From Pseudomonas serboccidentalis (GTDB taxonomy: Bacteria; Pseudomonadota; Gammaproteobacteria; Pseudomonadales; Pseudomonadaceae), in NCBI RefSeq assembly GCF_028830055.1, contig NZ_CP101655.1, forward strand, positions 496,001 to 560,000: a DNA stretch of 64,000 nt, written 5' to 3'. This document shows positions 52,864 through 60,876 of the stretch, piece after piece. The notes beneath the pieces were generated by a model. It was not told the DNA's origin. It did not search any database and was given only the letters and a program-made list of their open reading frames with translations. The position numbers were made by a program, and so were the translations under genes. Within the stretch, counting starts at the first letter, position 1. Each line of letters opens with the position of its first letter.

Positions 52864-53943
52864 ATGGATTATCCAAAAAGCGTCCCCAGCGTCGGTCTGG
52901 TCGATGGCCGCTTCGTCGATGAAAACCCGGTGGCGGGCACGCCGGGATCGTTGATTCCGGCGGTGTGGGGCAACAGTGTGACTCAGGAAATTCTGAGTGT
53001 GATTACCGGTGGCGGGTTGGTGGCTTCCGAGGCGGATACCGGGCAGTTGTTCAAAGCGATTCAATCGATTGTTGGCAATGCCAGTCCGATGCGTTCGGTG
53101 ATTACTCGGGTTGGAGTGTCCAGGTCATTGACCATTGAAGAGTTGGGCTTGGTTCTGATCGACGCCGGGGCCAGCGCACTGACCGTCAGTCTGCCTCCAG
53201 CCAATACCAGCTTGGGGGTGCGTGACGTCATTGTGCGGCGCGTCGATAACAGCGGTAACCGCTTGATCGTGAGAAGTGCAAGCGGCGATGCGATCAAGTT
53301 TCACACCCACCTGAATGCTTCGGGTTATCCGTTTCTCGTATTGATGGGAGCCGGTGACTGGTGGCATTTGCGCAGTGATACAGCGGGCAATTGGTGGCCA
53401 GTCGGTCGTCTGGATGGCTCTTCACTTGGGCACATAGCCTTTGAGACCACATTGGCTGTACTGCCCGGTGGCTATGCCGCGCTGAGTGGTTCCTTAATGA
53501 ACCGCGCGGAATGGCCATGGCTTTGGGACCACGCGCAGCAGTCGGGGATGTTGCGTTCTGAAACCGATCGCGGCGGTGCGTGGACACCAGGAGACGGCGC
53601 CACGACTTTCCGCTTGCCAGAAGCCCGTGGTGAGTTTCTGCGCGTACTAGCCGAGGGCGGTCTGGTCGATACCGGTCGGGCGCCGGGGTCTTGGCAAAAA
53701 GGCTCTTTGGTTCAGGGCGACAATGGCATTGGCGACAATATTCTGTTCGCGACACACATCGGTACCCAGAAGACCCAGTTGGGTTTCGATATGGGTAACT
53801 ACGTCGATTACGCGGGCGCCACCGTCAAATACATCACACCTTCAGAGCTGGTTTCCCCAATCACGGATGCTGATTTGCTGAACCACGGTGGTATTACGCG
53901 CCCTCGCAACATCGCCTATCCCGGGCGCATCAAACTTATCTGA
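52864..53943 (+). CDS. Module 2 tail fibre, cassette 2 (tail-collar domain)
   Basis: 359 aa from the ATG at 52864; an extension to 52768 overlaps the hairpin and is rejected. The N-terminal block MDYPKSVPSVGLVDGRFVDE matches cassettes 1 and 3. The middle has a beta-rich shaft (LGLVLIDAGASALTVSLPP). The C-terminus contains a phage tail-collar domain (GGYAALSGSLMNRAEWPWLW, FRLPEARGEFLRV). It is followed by a different type of assembly protein. Confidence 0.9.
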   Translation: MDYPKSVPSVGLVDGRFVDENPVAGTPGSLIPAVWGNSVTQEILSVITGGGLVASEADTGQLFKAIQSIVGNASPMRSVITRVGVSRSLTIEELGLVLIDAGASALTVSLPPANTSLGVRDVIVRRVDNSGNRLIVRSASGDAIKFHTHLNASGYPFLVLMGAGDWWHLRSDTAGNWWPVGRLDGSSLGHIAFETTLAVLPGGYAALSGSLMNRAEWPWLWDHAQQSGMLRSETDRGGAWTPGDGATTFRLPEARGEFLRVLAEGGLVDTGRAPGSWQKGSLVQGDNGIGDNILFATHIGTQKTQLGFDMGNYVDYAGATVKYITPSELVSPITDADLLNHGGITRPRNIAYPGRIKLI

Positions 53944-53951
53944 GGTACGTC

Positions 53952-54518
53952 ATGTTCAATTATCTATTTGATGGCTCGGGCGCTCTATCCGGCCCCGTCG
54001 AGTTTCCCGTTACGCCCGGAATCGGGATTCAGCTTCCCGCCAACGCCGTCGAACTGACGTACGAGTTGCCCGAGCCGGAAGCCGGTCGCAGCTGGGCGCT
54101 CATCAACGGCGTACCTCGTGAAGTGATTGACCGGCGTGGTGTGGTTTATCGCAAGGACGGCGGCGCGCAACAGATCTGGAGCGAACTGGGTGAATTGCCT
54201 GACACCCTCACCGCACAGCCGTGGCCAGGTGAGTTCCATGTCTGGCGCGACAACGCCTGGGTGCTGGATGAGCAGGCTCGCTTGTCGAGCGTGAGACAGC
54301 AATGTCTCGACAAGCGCGACGCACTGCTTCGCGACGCCGTCCTGCGCATCGCGCCTCTGCAATACGCCGAAGACATCGGCGATGCCAACCATGATGAGCA
54401 ACTGCTGCTGATCGAATGGAAGCTCTACAGCGTCGAGTTGAACCGTATCGAACAACAGGTCGGTTTCCCCGTTGAAATCAGCTGGCCGGTGGTGCCCGGA
54501 ACGACGGTAAACACCTGA
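53952..54518 (+). CDS. Probable tail fibre assembly protein, cassette 2
   Basis: 188 aa. The N-terminal two thirds (AVELTYELPEPEAGRSWALI, then RRGVVYRKDGGAQQIWSELGELP) and the C-terminal helical part (RLSSVRQQCLDKRDALLRDA) resemble tail-fibre assembly proteins but are longer than the 133-148 aa chaperones of the other cassettes. It starts eight bases after the collar fibre. Confidence 0.75.
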   Translation: MFNYLFDGSGALSGPVEFPVTPGIGIQLPANAVELTYELPEPEAGRSWALINGVPREVIDRRGVVYRKDGGAQQIWSELGELPDTLTAQPWPGEFHVWRDNAWVLDEQARLSSVRQQCLDKRDALLRDAVLRIAPLQYAEDIGDANHDEQLLLIEWKLYSVELNRIEQQVGFPVEISWPVVPGTTVNT

Positions 54519-54542
54519 TTCACACACACAAGGAGAATTACA

Positions 54543-55439
54543 GTGGACTATCCAAACAGTGTCCCGAGTGCCGGACTGGTCAACGGCCGGTTTGTTGATG
54601 AAGACCCGATTGCCGGCAAACCGGGATCGTTGATTCCGGCCAGTTGGGGCAATGGCATTACGCAGGAGTTGCTTAATGTCATCCAGGCCGCCGGCCTCAC
54701 CGCGTCAGAAGCCAAGACCGATCAGCTGCTGACTGCCTTGCGCAGCAACCGATTGTTTGCAACACCGCCACAGTTCGATAACAGCCAGAACGTCGCCACC
54801 ACCGGGTTTGTGAACCGCAGCGGTACGCAGTTTTCCGGTTTCACGACCTATACGACCAGCGCCGCCCTGACAGCGGCTCAAGCGGGCGGAGTAGTGAGTT
54901 TCTACAGCAGCACGGCGGCCACCGCTACGATGCCGGTTACCACCAGTGTCATGAGCACAAGCACGCTGACCATCCTTAATCTTGGCACCGGTGTGCTGAC
55001 GATCAACCCGGCGCCAAATGACCGTATCGTCAGCAGCAATACGGTGGGGGCGCTGGTACTGGGTATCGGTGATTCCGCGCAGTTGTTCCGCACAGGCAAC
55101 GACTGGCGCCTTTACGGCGGCTCGGTCAGCGACCGGTTCGCTTCGGTTCATTCCGGTGTCTTTGGCGACGCCGGCTATCAGCGGTTTGCGAGCGGTGTGA
55201 TCGAGCAGTGGGGATCGGCAGTTTCGGATGCCAACGGCGATATCAATGTCGTATTCCCTATCGCTTTCCCCAATGCATTCAGCAACATCGTGGCGACTCA
55301 TGCCGGGGGCGATAGCGCCATGGTTATTCTGAATGGCAACCCGGCGGCAAACAAATTCGGGTGCCATTTGAAAATACGCAGCTATCTCGGCACGGTCTCT
55401 GCCGGCTGGACTGTCCACTATCAGGTGAAGGGTTATTGA
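54543..55439 (+). CDS. Module 2 tail fibre, cassette 3
   Basis: 298 aa from a GTG behind AAGGAG. The N-terminal block (DYPNSVPSAGLVNGRFVDED, PASWGNGITQELLNVIQAAGL) matches cassettes 1 and 2. The C-terminal ~95 residues (SGVIEQWGSAVSDANGDINV, FPIAFPNAFSNIVATHAGG) resemble the head domain of the module 1 fibre. Its stop codon is directly followed by the chaperone ATG. Confidence 0.9.
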   Translation: MDYPNSVPSAGLVNGRFVDEDPIAGKPGSLIPASWGNGITQELLNVIQAAGLTASEAKTDQLLTALRSNRLFATPPQFDNSQNVATTGFVNRSGTQFSGFTTYTTSAALTAAQAGGVVSFYSSTAATATMPVTTSVMSTSTLTILNLGTGVLTINPAPNDRIVSSNTVGALVLGIGDSAQLFRTGNDWRLYGGSVSDRFASVHSGVFGDAGYQRFASGVIEQWGSAVSDANGDINVVFPIAFPNAFSNIVATHAGGDSAMVILNGNPAANKFGCHLKIRSYLGTVSAGWTVHYQVKGY

Positions 55440-55886
55440 ATGAACGTCTACAGTGTTCTCTTCAGCGCCAGCACCCGGGGCGTTTATGTACCGGGTATCC
55501 ATTTGTCGGACATTCCCGACGACGTTATCGAAATTCCCCAAGCCTACTGGACCTCGCTCCTGCAACAACTGTCGGTCTCGGCAAAAGTCATTGGTGTGCG
55601 GGCGGATAACGGCTTTCCAATTCTCGTCGACCCGCCGCCGCCTTCTGCAGAGGAAGCCGCCGACGCTGAACGGCATTGGCGCACCGCGCAACTGGCCGCC
55701 ACCGACGGTCTGGTGGCCCGTGACCGCGATGAGCTGGAGGACGGCGGCGGTACCACATTGACCACTGAGCAATACAGCGAACTACAAACCTATCGTCGTC
55801 AATTGCGTGACTGGCCGCAGGGGGCTTTCTTTCCGTTCAGCGAGCATCGGCCGGTGGCGCCGCGTTGGTTGGCTAGCGCGCTGTAG
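55440..55886 (+). CDS. Tail fibre assembly chaperone, cassette 3
   Basis: 148 aa. GVYVPGIHLSDIPDDVIEIP, ELEDGGGTTLTTEQYSELQTY and YRRQLRDWPQGAFFP closely parallel the module 1 chaperone (34284-34727). The gene pair therefore looks transferable between modules as a unit. It begins immediately at the fibre stop. Confidence 0.9.
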   Translation: MNVYSVLFSASTRGVYVPGIHLSDIPDDVIEIPQAYWTSLLQQLSVSAKVIGVRADNGFPILVDPPPPSAEEAADAERHWRTAQLAATDGLVARDRDELEDGGGTTLTTEQYSELQTYRRQLRDWPQGAFFPFSEHRPVAPRWLASAL

Positions 55887-55904
55887 GTCTTCAGGGATGC
55901 TCAA

Positions 55905-56012
55905 ATGGATTATCCAGAAAGCGTTCCCGGCGTACAGCGGGTGAACGGCAAGTTCGCCAATGAAGATATCGTCGCCGGTCTGCCCGGATCACAGTACCGA
56001 ACAACACCCTGA
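55905..56012 (+). pseudogene. Remnant of a fourth tail fibre gene
   Basis: An open frame of 35 codons reads MDYPESVPGVQRVNGKFANE, then DIVAGLPGSQ, then an abrupt stop. It matches the first ~30 residues of the three intact fibre anchors and then diverges. No fibre body follows. It is best read as the decayed start of a further fibre cassette. Confidence 0.8.
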
Positions 56013-56092
56013 AAACTCTGGCAAAAAAATGGCTGGGGGCCGTTGTCCGCCAACCATGATTCAATCGGAGCATCCAGGGAGGATCGAGCATT

Positions 56093-56650
56093 ATGCAAAT
56101 AACTGAAGACAACCTTAAAACCATCATGCCAAACGCCCGCAGCCAAGCGGGCGTTTTTGTTTCTGCGCTCAACAGCGCCATGGACAACCACCGCATCGAC
56201 TCGCCCAAACGGGTCGCTGCGTTTCTCGCGCAAATCGGCCACGAGTCGGGCCAGTTGCAATACGTGCGTGAACTGGGCAACAACCAGTACCTGAGCAAAT
56301 ACGACACCGGTACTTTGGCTTTACGTCTGGGCAATACGCCGGAGGCTGACGGCGACGGGCAAAAATATCGTGGTCGCGGGCTGATCCAGATCACCGGTCG
56401 CAGCAACTATCGTCAGTGCAGCCTGGGTCTGTTTGGCGACGAGCGTCTGCTGTCCTTGCCGGAGTTGCTGGAACAGCCGCAATGGGCGGCCGAGTCTGCC
56501 GCGTGGTTCTGGGAGCAGAACGGTTTGAACGAACTGGCTGATCGCGACCAGTTCAACAGCATCACCCGCCGAATCAACGGCGGGTTGAATGGCCTGCAGG
56601 ATCGCCTCGACATCTGGGCACGGGCGAGGGCGGTGCTATGCCAGCCCTGA
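56093..56650 (+). CDS. GH19-type endolysin
   Basis: 185 aa. A chitinase-19-like muralytic enzyme. The first catalytic Glu is at about residue 51 in QIGHESGQLQYVREL, and YRGRGLIQITGRSNYRQCS with FWEQNGLNELADRDQFNSIT completes the fold. No signal peptide, so it needs the holin to cross the membrane. Codons 14-22 contain a perfect intrinsic-terminator-shaped hairpin (56131-56158). It overlaps the Rz gene by 13 bases. Confidence 0.93.
   Translation: MQITEDNLKTIMPNARSQAGVFVSALNSAMDNHRIDSPKRVAAFLAQIGHESGQLQYVRELGNNQYLSKYDTGTLALRLGNTPEADGDGQKYRGRGLIQITGRSNYRQCSLGLFGDERLLSLPELLEQPQWAAESAAWFWEQNGLNELADRDQFNSITRRINGGLNGLQDRLDIWARARAVLCQP
56131..56158 (+). terminator. Terminator-shaped hairpin inside the endolysin gene
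   Basis: AACGCCCGC-AGCCAA-GCGGGCGTT followed by TTTT lies in codons 14-22 of the endolysin. Whether it works while being translated is unknown. Confidence 0.65.
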
Positions 56651-57162
56651 ACGTCTGGCGGCTGATCGGTCTTTTGCTGCTGGCCGGTGGCTCGGCCGCG
56701 CTGGCCTGGCAGTTTCAGGATTGGCGCTACGGTCGCCAACTGGCCGAGCAGGCGCGACAGCAGGCCGACACCCTCAATCAACTGACCTCGGCTGCTGCCA
56801 CCGCGCAGCAGGCCGAGCAGGACAAGCGTCTGGCCCTCGAGCAACGCCTCGCGACCAGTGAACAAACCCACTATCGAGCCATGAGCGATGCCCAACGTGA
56901 TCAGGATCGCCTGCGCGATCGTCTTGCCACTGCTGATCTGCGCCTGTCAGTCCTCATCGACGCAGGCGACGCTGCCCAGGGCTGCGGGCTGCCAGCCACC
57001 GCCAGCACCGGCGGCGTGGATCATGCAACCGTACGCGCCCGACTTGACCCGGCGCATGCTCAACGAATTATCGCCATCACCGACACCGGCGACCGCGGAC
57101 TGATCGCCCTGCAGGCGTGTCAGGCCTATGTCAGAGCGCTGGCGCCCGAACATTTTGAATGA
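56638..57162 (+). CDS. Rz-like inner-membrane spanin
   Basis: 174 aa. One N-terminal membrane segment (VWRLIGLLLLAGGSAALAW) is followed by a long Gln/Ala/Glu-rich periplasmic coiled coil (residues about 30-100), as in lambda Rz i-spanins. It connects inner to outer membrane in the last step of lysis. A second gene (Rz1) is embedded in its +1 frame. It overlaps the endolysin gene. Confidence 0.88.
   Translation: MPALNVWRLIGLLLLAGGSAALAWQFQDWRYGRQLAEQARQQADTLNQLTSAAATAQQAEQDKRLALEQRLATSEQTHYRAMSDAQRDQDRLRDRLATADLRLSVLIDAGDAAQGCGLPATASTGGVDHATVRARLDPAHAQRIIAITDTGDRGLIALQACQAYVRALAPEHFE
56888..57103 (+). CDS. Rz1-like outer-membrane spanin, nested in Rz
   Basis: 71 aa, wholly inside the Rz gene in the +1 frame. 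MPNVIRIACAIVLPLLICAC is a lipoprotein signal with a cysteine acylation site, and the mature part is proline-rich (PPPAPAAW). This nested arrangement is the hallmark of Rz/Rz1 pairs. The lipobox (LICAC) is slightly unusual, with Cys at the -2 position. Confidence 0.85.
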   Translation: MPNVIRIACAIVLPLLICACQSSSTQATLPRAAGCQPPPAPAAWIMQPYAPDLTRRMLNELSPSPTPATAD

Positions 57163-57230
57163 GTCTGTGTATTGAAAGCGCAACCGGCTCGTGTACGGTG
57201 GTAGTCATTCCACCCGATCCGGAGCGCACC

Positions 57231-57731
57231 GTGAAAGAGATCACTCAACTGGCTGCCGAGCTTGGCCGACGTCTGCAATTGCTCAATGCCCACGTCACCA
57301 CCGCCGAATCCTGCACCGGTGGCGGGATTGCCGAAGCGATCACGCGCATTCCGGGGAGCTCGGCGTGGTTCGAGGCCGGTTACGTGACGTACTCCAACCG
57401 GCAGAAAACCCAGCAATTGAATGTCCCCGCCGAACTGTTCGGCACGGTGGGGGCGGTCAGTCGCGAGGTGGTCGAGTCGATGGTGCGTGGCGCGCAGAAA
57501 AACAGCCTGGCACGGTTTGCCGTGGCGGTCAGCGGCGTGGCCGGGCCCGACGGCGGTACACCGAACAAACCGGTGGGCACGGTGTGGCTGGCCTGGGGAG
57601 TGGGCGACGCGGTTTCCAGCGAGGTCCAGCACTTCCCCGGTAACCGCGACGAAGTCCGCCGACAAACGGTGAAGGCCGCGCTAGAGGGGCTTCTGCGACT
57701 AGCGGCACGAGAAATCGAAAATCAGGGGTAG
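57231..57731 (+). CDS. pncC: CinA-family nicotinamide-nucleotide amidohydrolase
   Basis: 166 aa from the GTG at 57231 behind GGAG; an in-frame ATG at 57159 adds a non-conserved start overlapping the spanin end. This is the stand-alone CinA C-terminal domain, which deamidates NMN to nicotinate mononucleotide. [21 protein letters not shown] and [21 protein letters not shown] are diagnostic. It is called cinA in the term mutS-cinA region and forms the right border of the island, just ahead of recA. Confidence 0.95.
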   Translation: MKEITQLAAELGRRLQLLNAHVTTAESCTGGGIAEAITRIPGSSAWFEAGYVTYSNRQKTQQLNVPAELFGTVGAVSREVVESMVRGAQKNSLARFAVAVSGVAGPDGGTPNKPVGTVWLAWGVGDAVSSEVQHFPGNRDEVRRQTVKAALEGLLRLAAREIENQG

Positions 57732-57758
57732 GCGATCCGCGAACGCTGTGGAATAATA

Positions 57759-57774
57759 CTGGCTACTTATACAG
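57759..57774 (+). promoter_or_regulatory. LexA box of recA
   Basis: CTG-GCTACTTATA-CAG fits the CTG-N10-CAG LexA consensus of gammaproteobacteria. It lies 41 bp before the recA start, so recA should be SOS-controlled. Confidence 0.9.
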
Positions 57775-57814
57775 GTGTTGGCCGTCAGGCCTTATTGATT
57801 ACGTGAGGACTTTA

Positions 57815-58867
57815 ATGGACGACAACAAGAAGAAAGCCTTGGCTGCGGCCCTGGGTCAGATCGAACGTCAATTCGGCAAGGGTGCCGTAATGCGTATGGG
57901 CGATCAGGACCGTCAGGCGATCCCATCCATCTCCACTGGCTCTCTGGGTCTGGACATTGCACTCGGCATCGGCGGCCTGCCAAAAGGCCGTATTGTTGAA
58001 ATCTACGGTCCTGAATCCTCCGGTAAAACCACACTGACTCTGTCCGTGATCGCCCAGGCTCAAAAAGCCGGCGCGACCTGCGCTTTCGTCGACGCTGAAC
58101 ACGCCCTCGACCCTGAGTACGCCGGCAAGCTGGGCGTCAACGTCGATGACCTGCTGGTGTCCCAGCCGGATACCGGCGAACAGGCGCTGGAAATCACCGA
58201 CATGCTGGTGCGCTCCAACGCAGTAGACGTGATCATCGTCGACTCCGTGGCCGCGCTGGTACCGAAAGCTGAAATCGAAGGCGAAATGGGTGACATGCAT
58301 GTGGGCCTGCAAGCCCGTCTGATGTCCCAGGCACTGCGTAAAATCACCGGTAACATCAAGAACGCCAACTGCCTGGTGATCTTCATCAACCAGATCCGCA
58401 TGAAGATCGGCGTGATGTTCGGCAGCCCGGAAACCACCACCGGTGGTAACGCGTTGAAGTTCTACGCGTCGGTCCGTCTCGACATCCGCCGCACCGGCGC
58501 GGTGAAGGAAGGCGACGAAGTGGTCGGCAGCGAAACCCGCGTCAAGGTTGTGAAGAACAAGGTCGCTTCGCCGTTCCGTCAGGCCGAGTTCCAGATTCTT
58601 TACGGCAAGGGCATCTACCTCAACGGTGAGATGATCGACCTGGGCGTGCTGCATGGTTTCGTTGAGAAGTCCGGCGCCTGGTATGCCTACGAAGGCACCA
58701 AGATTGGTCAGGGCAAGGCCAACTCGGCCAAGTTCCTGGCAGACAATCCGGAAGTTGCTGCCAAGCTTGAGAAACAACTGCGTGACAAGCTGCTGACCCC
58801 AGCACCTGACACCAAGGCTTCGCCGGTCAAAGTGACCGAAGACGACTTGGCTGACGCTGATATCTGA
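57815..58867 (+). CDS. recA: RecA recombinase
   Basis: 350 aa from the ATG behind GTGAGGA. It forms filaments on single-stranded DNA, drives homologous recombination and stimulates autocleavage of LexA and CI-type repressors. Walker A is GPESSGKTT, and [27 protein letters not shown] includes loops L2 and following. The acidic tail ([10 protein letters not shown]) is intact. Its activated form should inactivate the tailocin repressor at 26728. Confidence 0.99.
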   Translation: MDDNKKKALAAALGQIERQFGKGAVMRMGDQDRQAIPSISTGSLGLDIALGIGGLPKGRIVEIYGPESSGKTTLTLSVIAQAQKAGATCAFVDAEHALDPEYAGKLGVNVDDLLVSQPDTGEQALEITDMLVRSNAVDVIIVDSVAALVPKAEIEGEMGDMHVGLQARLMSQALRKITGNIKNANCLVIFINQIRMKIGVMFGSPETTTGGNALKFYASVRLDIRRTGAVKEGDEVVGSETRVKVVKNKVASPFRQAEFQILYGKGIYLNGEMIDLGVLHGFVEKSGAWYAYEGTKIGQGKANSAKFLADNPEVAAKLEKQLRDKLLTPAPDTKASPVKVTEDDLADADI

Positions 58868-58875
58868 TCGCAGCG

Positions 58876-59346
58876 ATGACCACCGCCGTACTCGATACCC
58901 TCGTCGCGGTGCGGCGAACCGCCATGGACCTGCTTGCTCGACGCGAGCATGGTCGAGTCGAACTGACGCGTAAACTGCGTCAGCGCGGCGCTGAAGCGCA
59001 GATGATCGAAACAGCCCTCGACCGTTTGACGGAAGAGGGCCTGCTTTCCGAAGCCCGTTACCTTGAAAGCTTTGTTTCCTACCGTGCCCGCTCCGGCTAC
59101 GGCCCTTTGCGCATTCGCGAAGAGCTGGGCCAGCGCGGTTTGCAACGCACCGATATCGAACTCGCCCTGCGTGAAAGCGGTATCGACTGGCAGGAGCAGC
59201 TTCGGGATACGTGGCAGCGCAAGTTCTCCGGACACTTGCCCATTGATGCCAAGGAACGGGCCAGACAAGGCCGGTTCCTTGCGTATCGGGGCTTCTCAAT
59301 GGAGATGATCAACCGCTTGTTCAGCGGCAGAGGGATGGACGATTAA
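58876..59346 (+). CDS. recX: RecX, RecA modulator
   Basis: 156 aa. A small helical-repeat protein that limits RecA filament growth. [37 protein letters not shown] and [15 protein letters not shown] are typical RecX repeats. It lies eight bases after recA and is cotranscribed; a good terminator follows. Confidence 0.95.
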   Translation: MTTAVLDTLVAVRRTAMDLLARREHGRVELTRKLRQRGAEAQMIETALDRLTEEGLLSEARYLESFVSYRARSGYGPLRIREELGQRGLQRTDIELALRESGIDWQEQLRDTWQRKFSGHLPIDAKERARQGRFLAYRGFSMEMINRLFSGRGMDD

Positions 59347-59357
59347 GACGGTTAAAT

Positions 59358-59396
59358 AAAAACGGCCCGCTATGAAAATAGCGGGCCGTTTTTTTT
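59358..59396 (+). terminator. recA-recX terminator
   Basis: AACGGCCCGCTAT-GAAA-ATAGCGGGCCGTT with a run of eight T follows recX and also serves the convergent gene at 59401. Confidence 0.92.
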
Positions 59397-59400
59397 GCCT

Positions 59401-60519
59401 TCAAATAACCTTCGAGGGCTCACGTGTGTGTTGAGTGGTCTGCTGTCTGGTATGGGCCCAGTTTTCCGGGAGGTTGATGTAATCCACCAGTTCCCTGAGT
59501 CGGCCATGATCCCGGGCATTGAACGCGAAGGCCAACCGCACCAGATGGCTGTACTGTGCTTCGTCGTGTTCCTCGCCGCTGTAGGCGTGTTGATGGAACT
59601 GGTCACTCAGACACAGATCGGCGAAAGCCTCCTGCATATGCTCCAGCGCTTGATCGCTGAGCTTGTGATTCATGCGGATCACGAACTGGCGCTTGAGCCA
59701 GCGGCTGGAGTGGAAGTTGCTGTAGAACTGGTTGATCTGCTCCACCGCCTCGTCGACGTTGTAGACCAGCCGCATCAGTTTCAGGTCGGTGGGCAGGATG
59801 TAGCGGTTGTCTTCGAGTTGCTGGCGAATGAAATCCAGTGCGCCTTGCCAGAACGTTCCGCCCGGCGCATCCAGTAATACCACCGGCACCAATGGGCTTT
59901 TACCAGTCTGGATCAGCGTCAGTACTTCCAGTGCCTCGTCCAGTGTGCCGAACCCGCCAGGGCACAGCACCAGCGCATCGGCTTCCTTGACGAAGAACAG
60001 TTTGCGGGTGAAAAAGAAATGAAACGGCAGCAGGTTACCGGTGCCGTTGACGGTCGGGTTGGCATGTTGTTCGAAGGGCAGGGTGATATTGAACCCGAGG
60101 CTGTGATCGCGGCCGGCGCCTTCATGCGCGGCAGCCATGATCCCGCCACCGGCCCCGGTGATGACCATCATGTTCGAGCGTGTCAGGGCCGCGCCGAGTT
60201 CCCGGGCCATTGCATACAGTGGATGCTCGACCGGTGTGCGTGCCGAGCCGAACACGGTGACCTTGCGGCGTCCCTTGAACTGTTCCAGCACCCGGAACGC
60301 CTGCTCCAGTTCGCGCAGGGCCTGCAGGGTGATCTTGGCGTTCCAGCGGTTGTGATCTTCCTGGGCCATGCGCAGCACGGTCAGGATCATGTCGCGATAA
60401 ATCGGCAGATTCGGGCTGTTGGGGGAAACCTGGTTGAGTTGTTCTTCGACCTTGCTGATGAGGTCGGGGCCGCTTTCCTGAAAATGACGGCTGAGCAGGT
60501 CATTCGGTTGGTAAGGCAT
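59401..60519 (-). CDS. LOG-family Rossmann-fold protein
   Basis: 372 aa. The central domain carries GSARTPVEHPLYAMARELG, TGAGGGIMAAAHEGA and CPGGFGTLDEALEVLTLIQTG, the LOG/TIGR00730 motifs of nucleotide 5'-monophosphate nucleosidases (cytokinin-activating LOG, PpnN and related). N- and C-terminal helical extensions (about 90 and 120 residues) set it apart from short LOG proteins. Cleavage of nucleotide monophosphates is likely; the substrate is not known. Convergent with recX. Confidence 0.85.
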   Translation of the reverse strand: MPYQPNDLLSRHFQESGPDLISKVEEQLNQVSPNSPNLPIYRDMILTVLRMAQEDHNRWNAKITLQALRELEQAFRVLEQFKGRRKVTVFGSARTPVEHPLYAMARELGAALTRSNMMVITGAGGGIMAAAHEGAGRDHSLGFNITLPFEQHANPTVNGTGNLLPFHFFFTRKLFFVKEADALVLCPGGFGTLDEALEVLTLIQTGKSPLVPVVLLDAPGGTFWQGALDFIRQQLEDNRYILPTDLKLMRLVYNVDEAVEQINQFYSNFHSSRWLKRQFVIRMNHKLSDQALEHMQEAFADLCLSDQFHQHAYSGEEHDEAQYSHLVRLAFAFNARDHGRLRELVDYINLPENWAHTRQQTTQHTREPSKVI

Positions 60520-60876
60520 TCAACGTCTCCTTCTGCACAGAGCTTGCGGCCCTGACGTGCGGCGTCAGTGCCGCGCTGCAAAAAACACACACTCGGCAGC
60601 TCCTTTTTCTGCCGTGAACAAGTGATCGGGAATACTTTGAATCTAGACCCTCGTGCGCCATTGCGCTGAATTGATCATTACGCCGCGAAGTCTTTTCTGG
60701 CAACCGTTGGTTGTCGATGGGCAAAGGGCGTTCACCGCTCGTCCGAACGTGCACCGTAGAGCAATAGCTCTGATTTACTAACTTACAGGCACCGTACGAC
60801 AGCTTTAAGTCAGCAACCGTACCCAAGGTGCGCGCTTTTCAAGGATTCGCGGGTAGCAGGCAAGGAGGCGGTATAG
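60520..60876. other. Intergenic region between two divergent genes
   Basis: 357 bp separating the LOG gene (minus) from a small plus-strand gene. It must hold both promoters. I see no convincing RNA gene, repeat or terminator in it; a short minus-strand frame here lacks conserved features. Confidence 0.5.

Noticed and set aside
26660..57230. Intact, inducible prophage with att sites
   Set aside because: No integrase, terminase, portal, capsid or replication genes, and I could not identify flanking direct repeats; the gene content is tail and lysis only.
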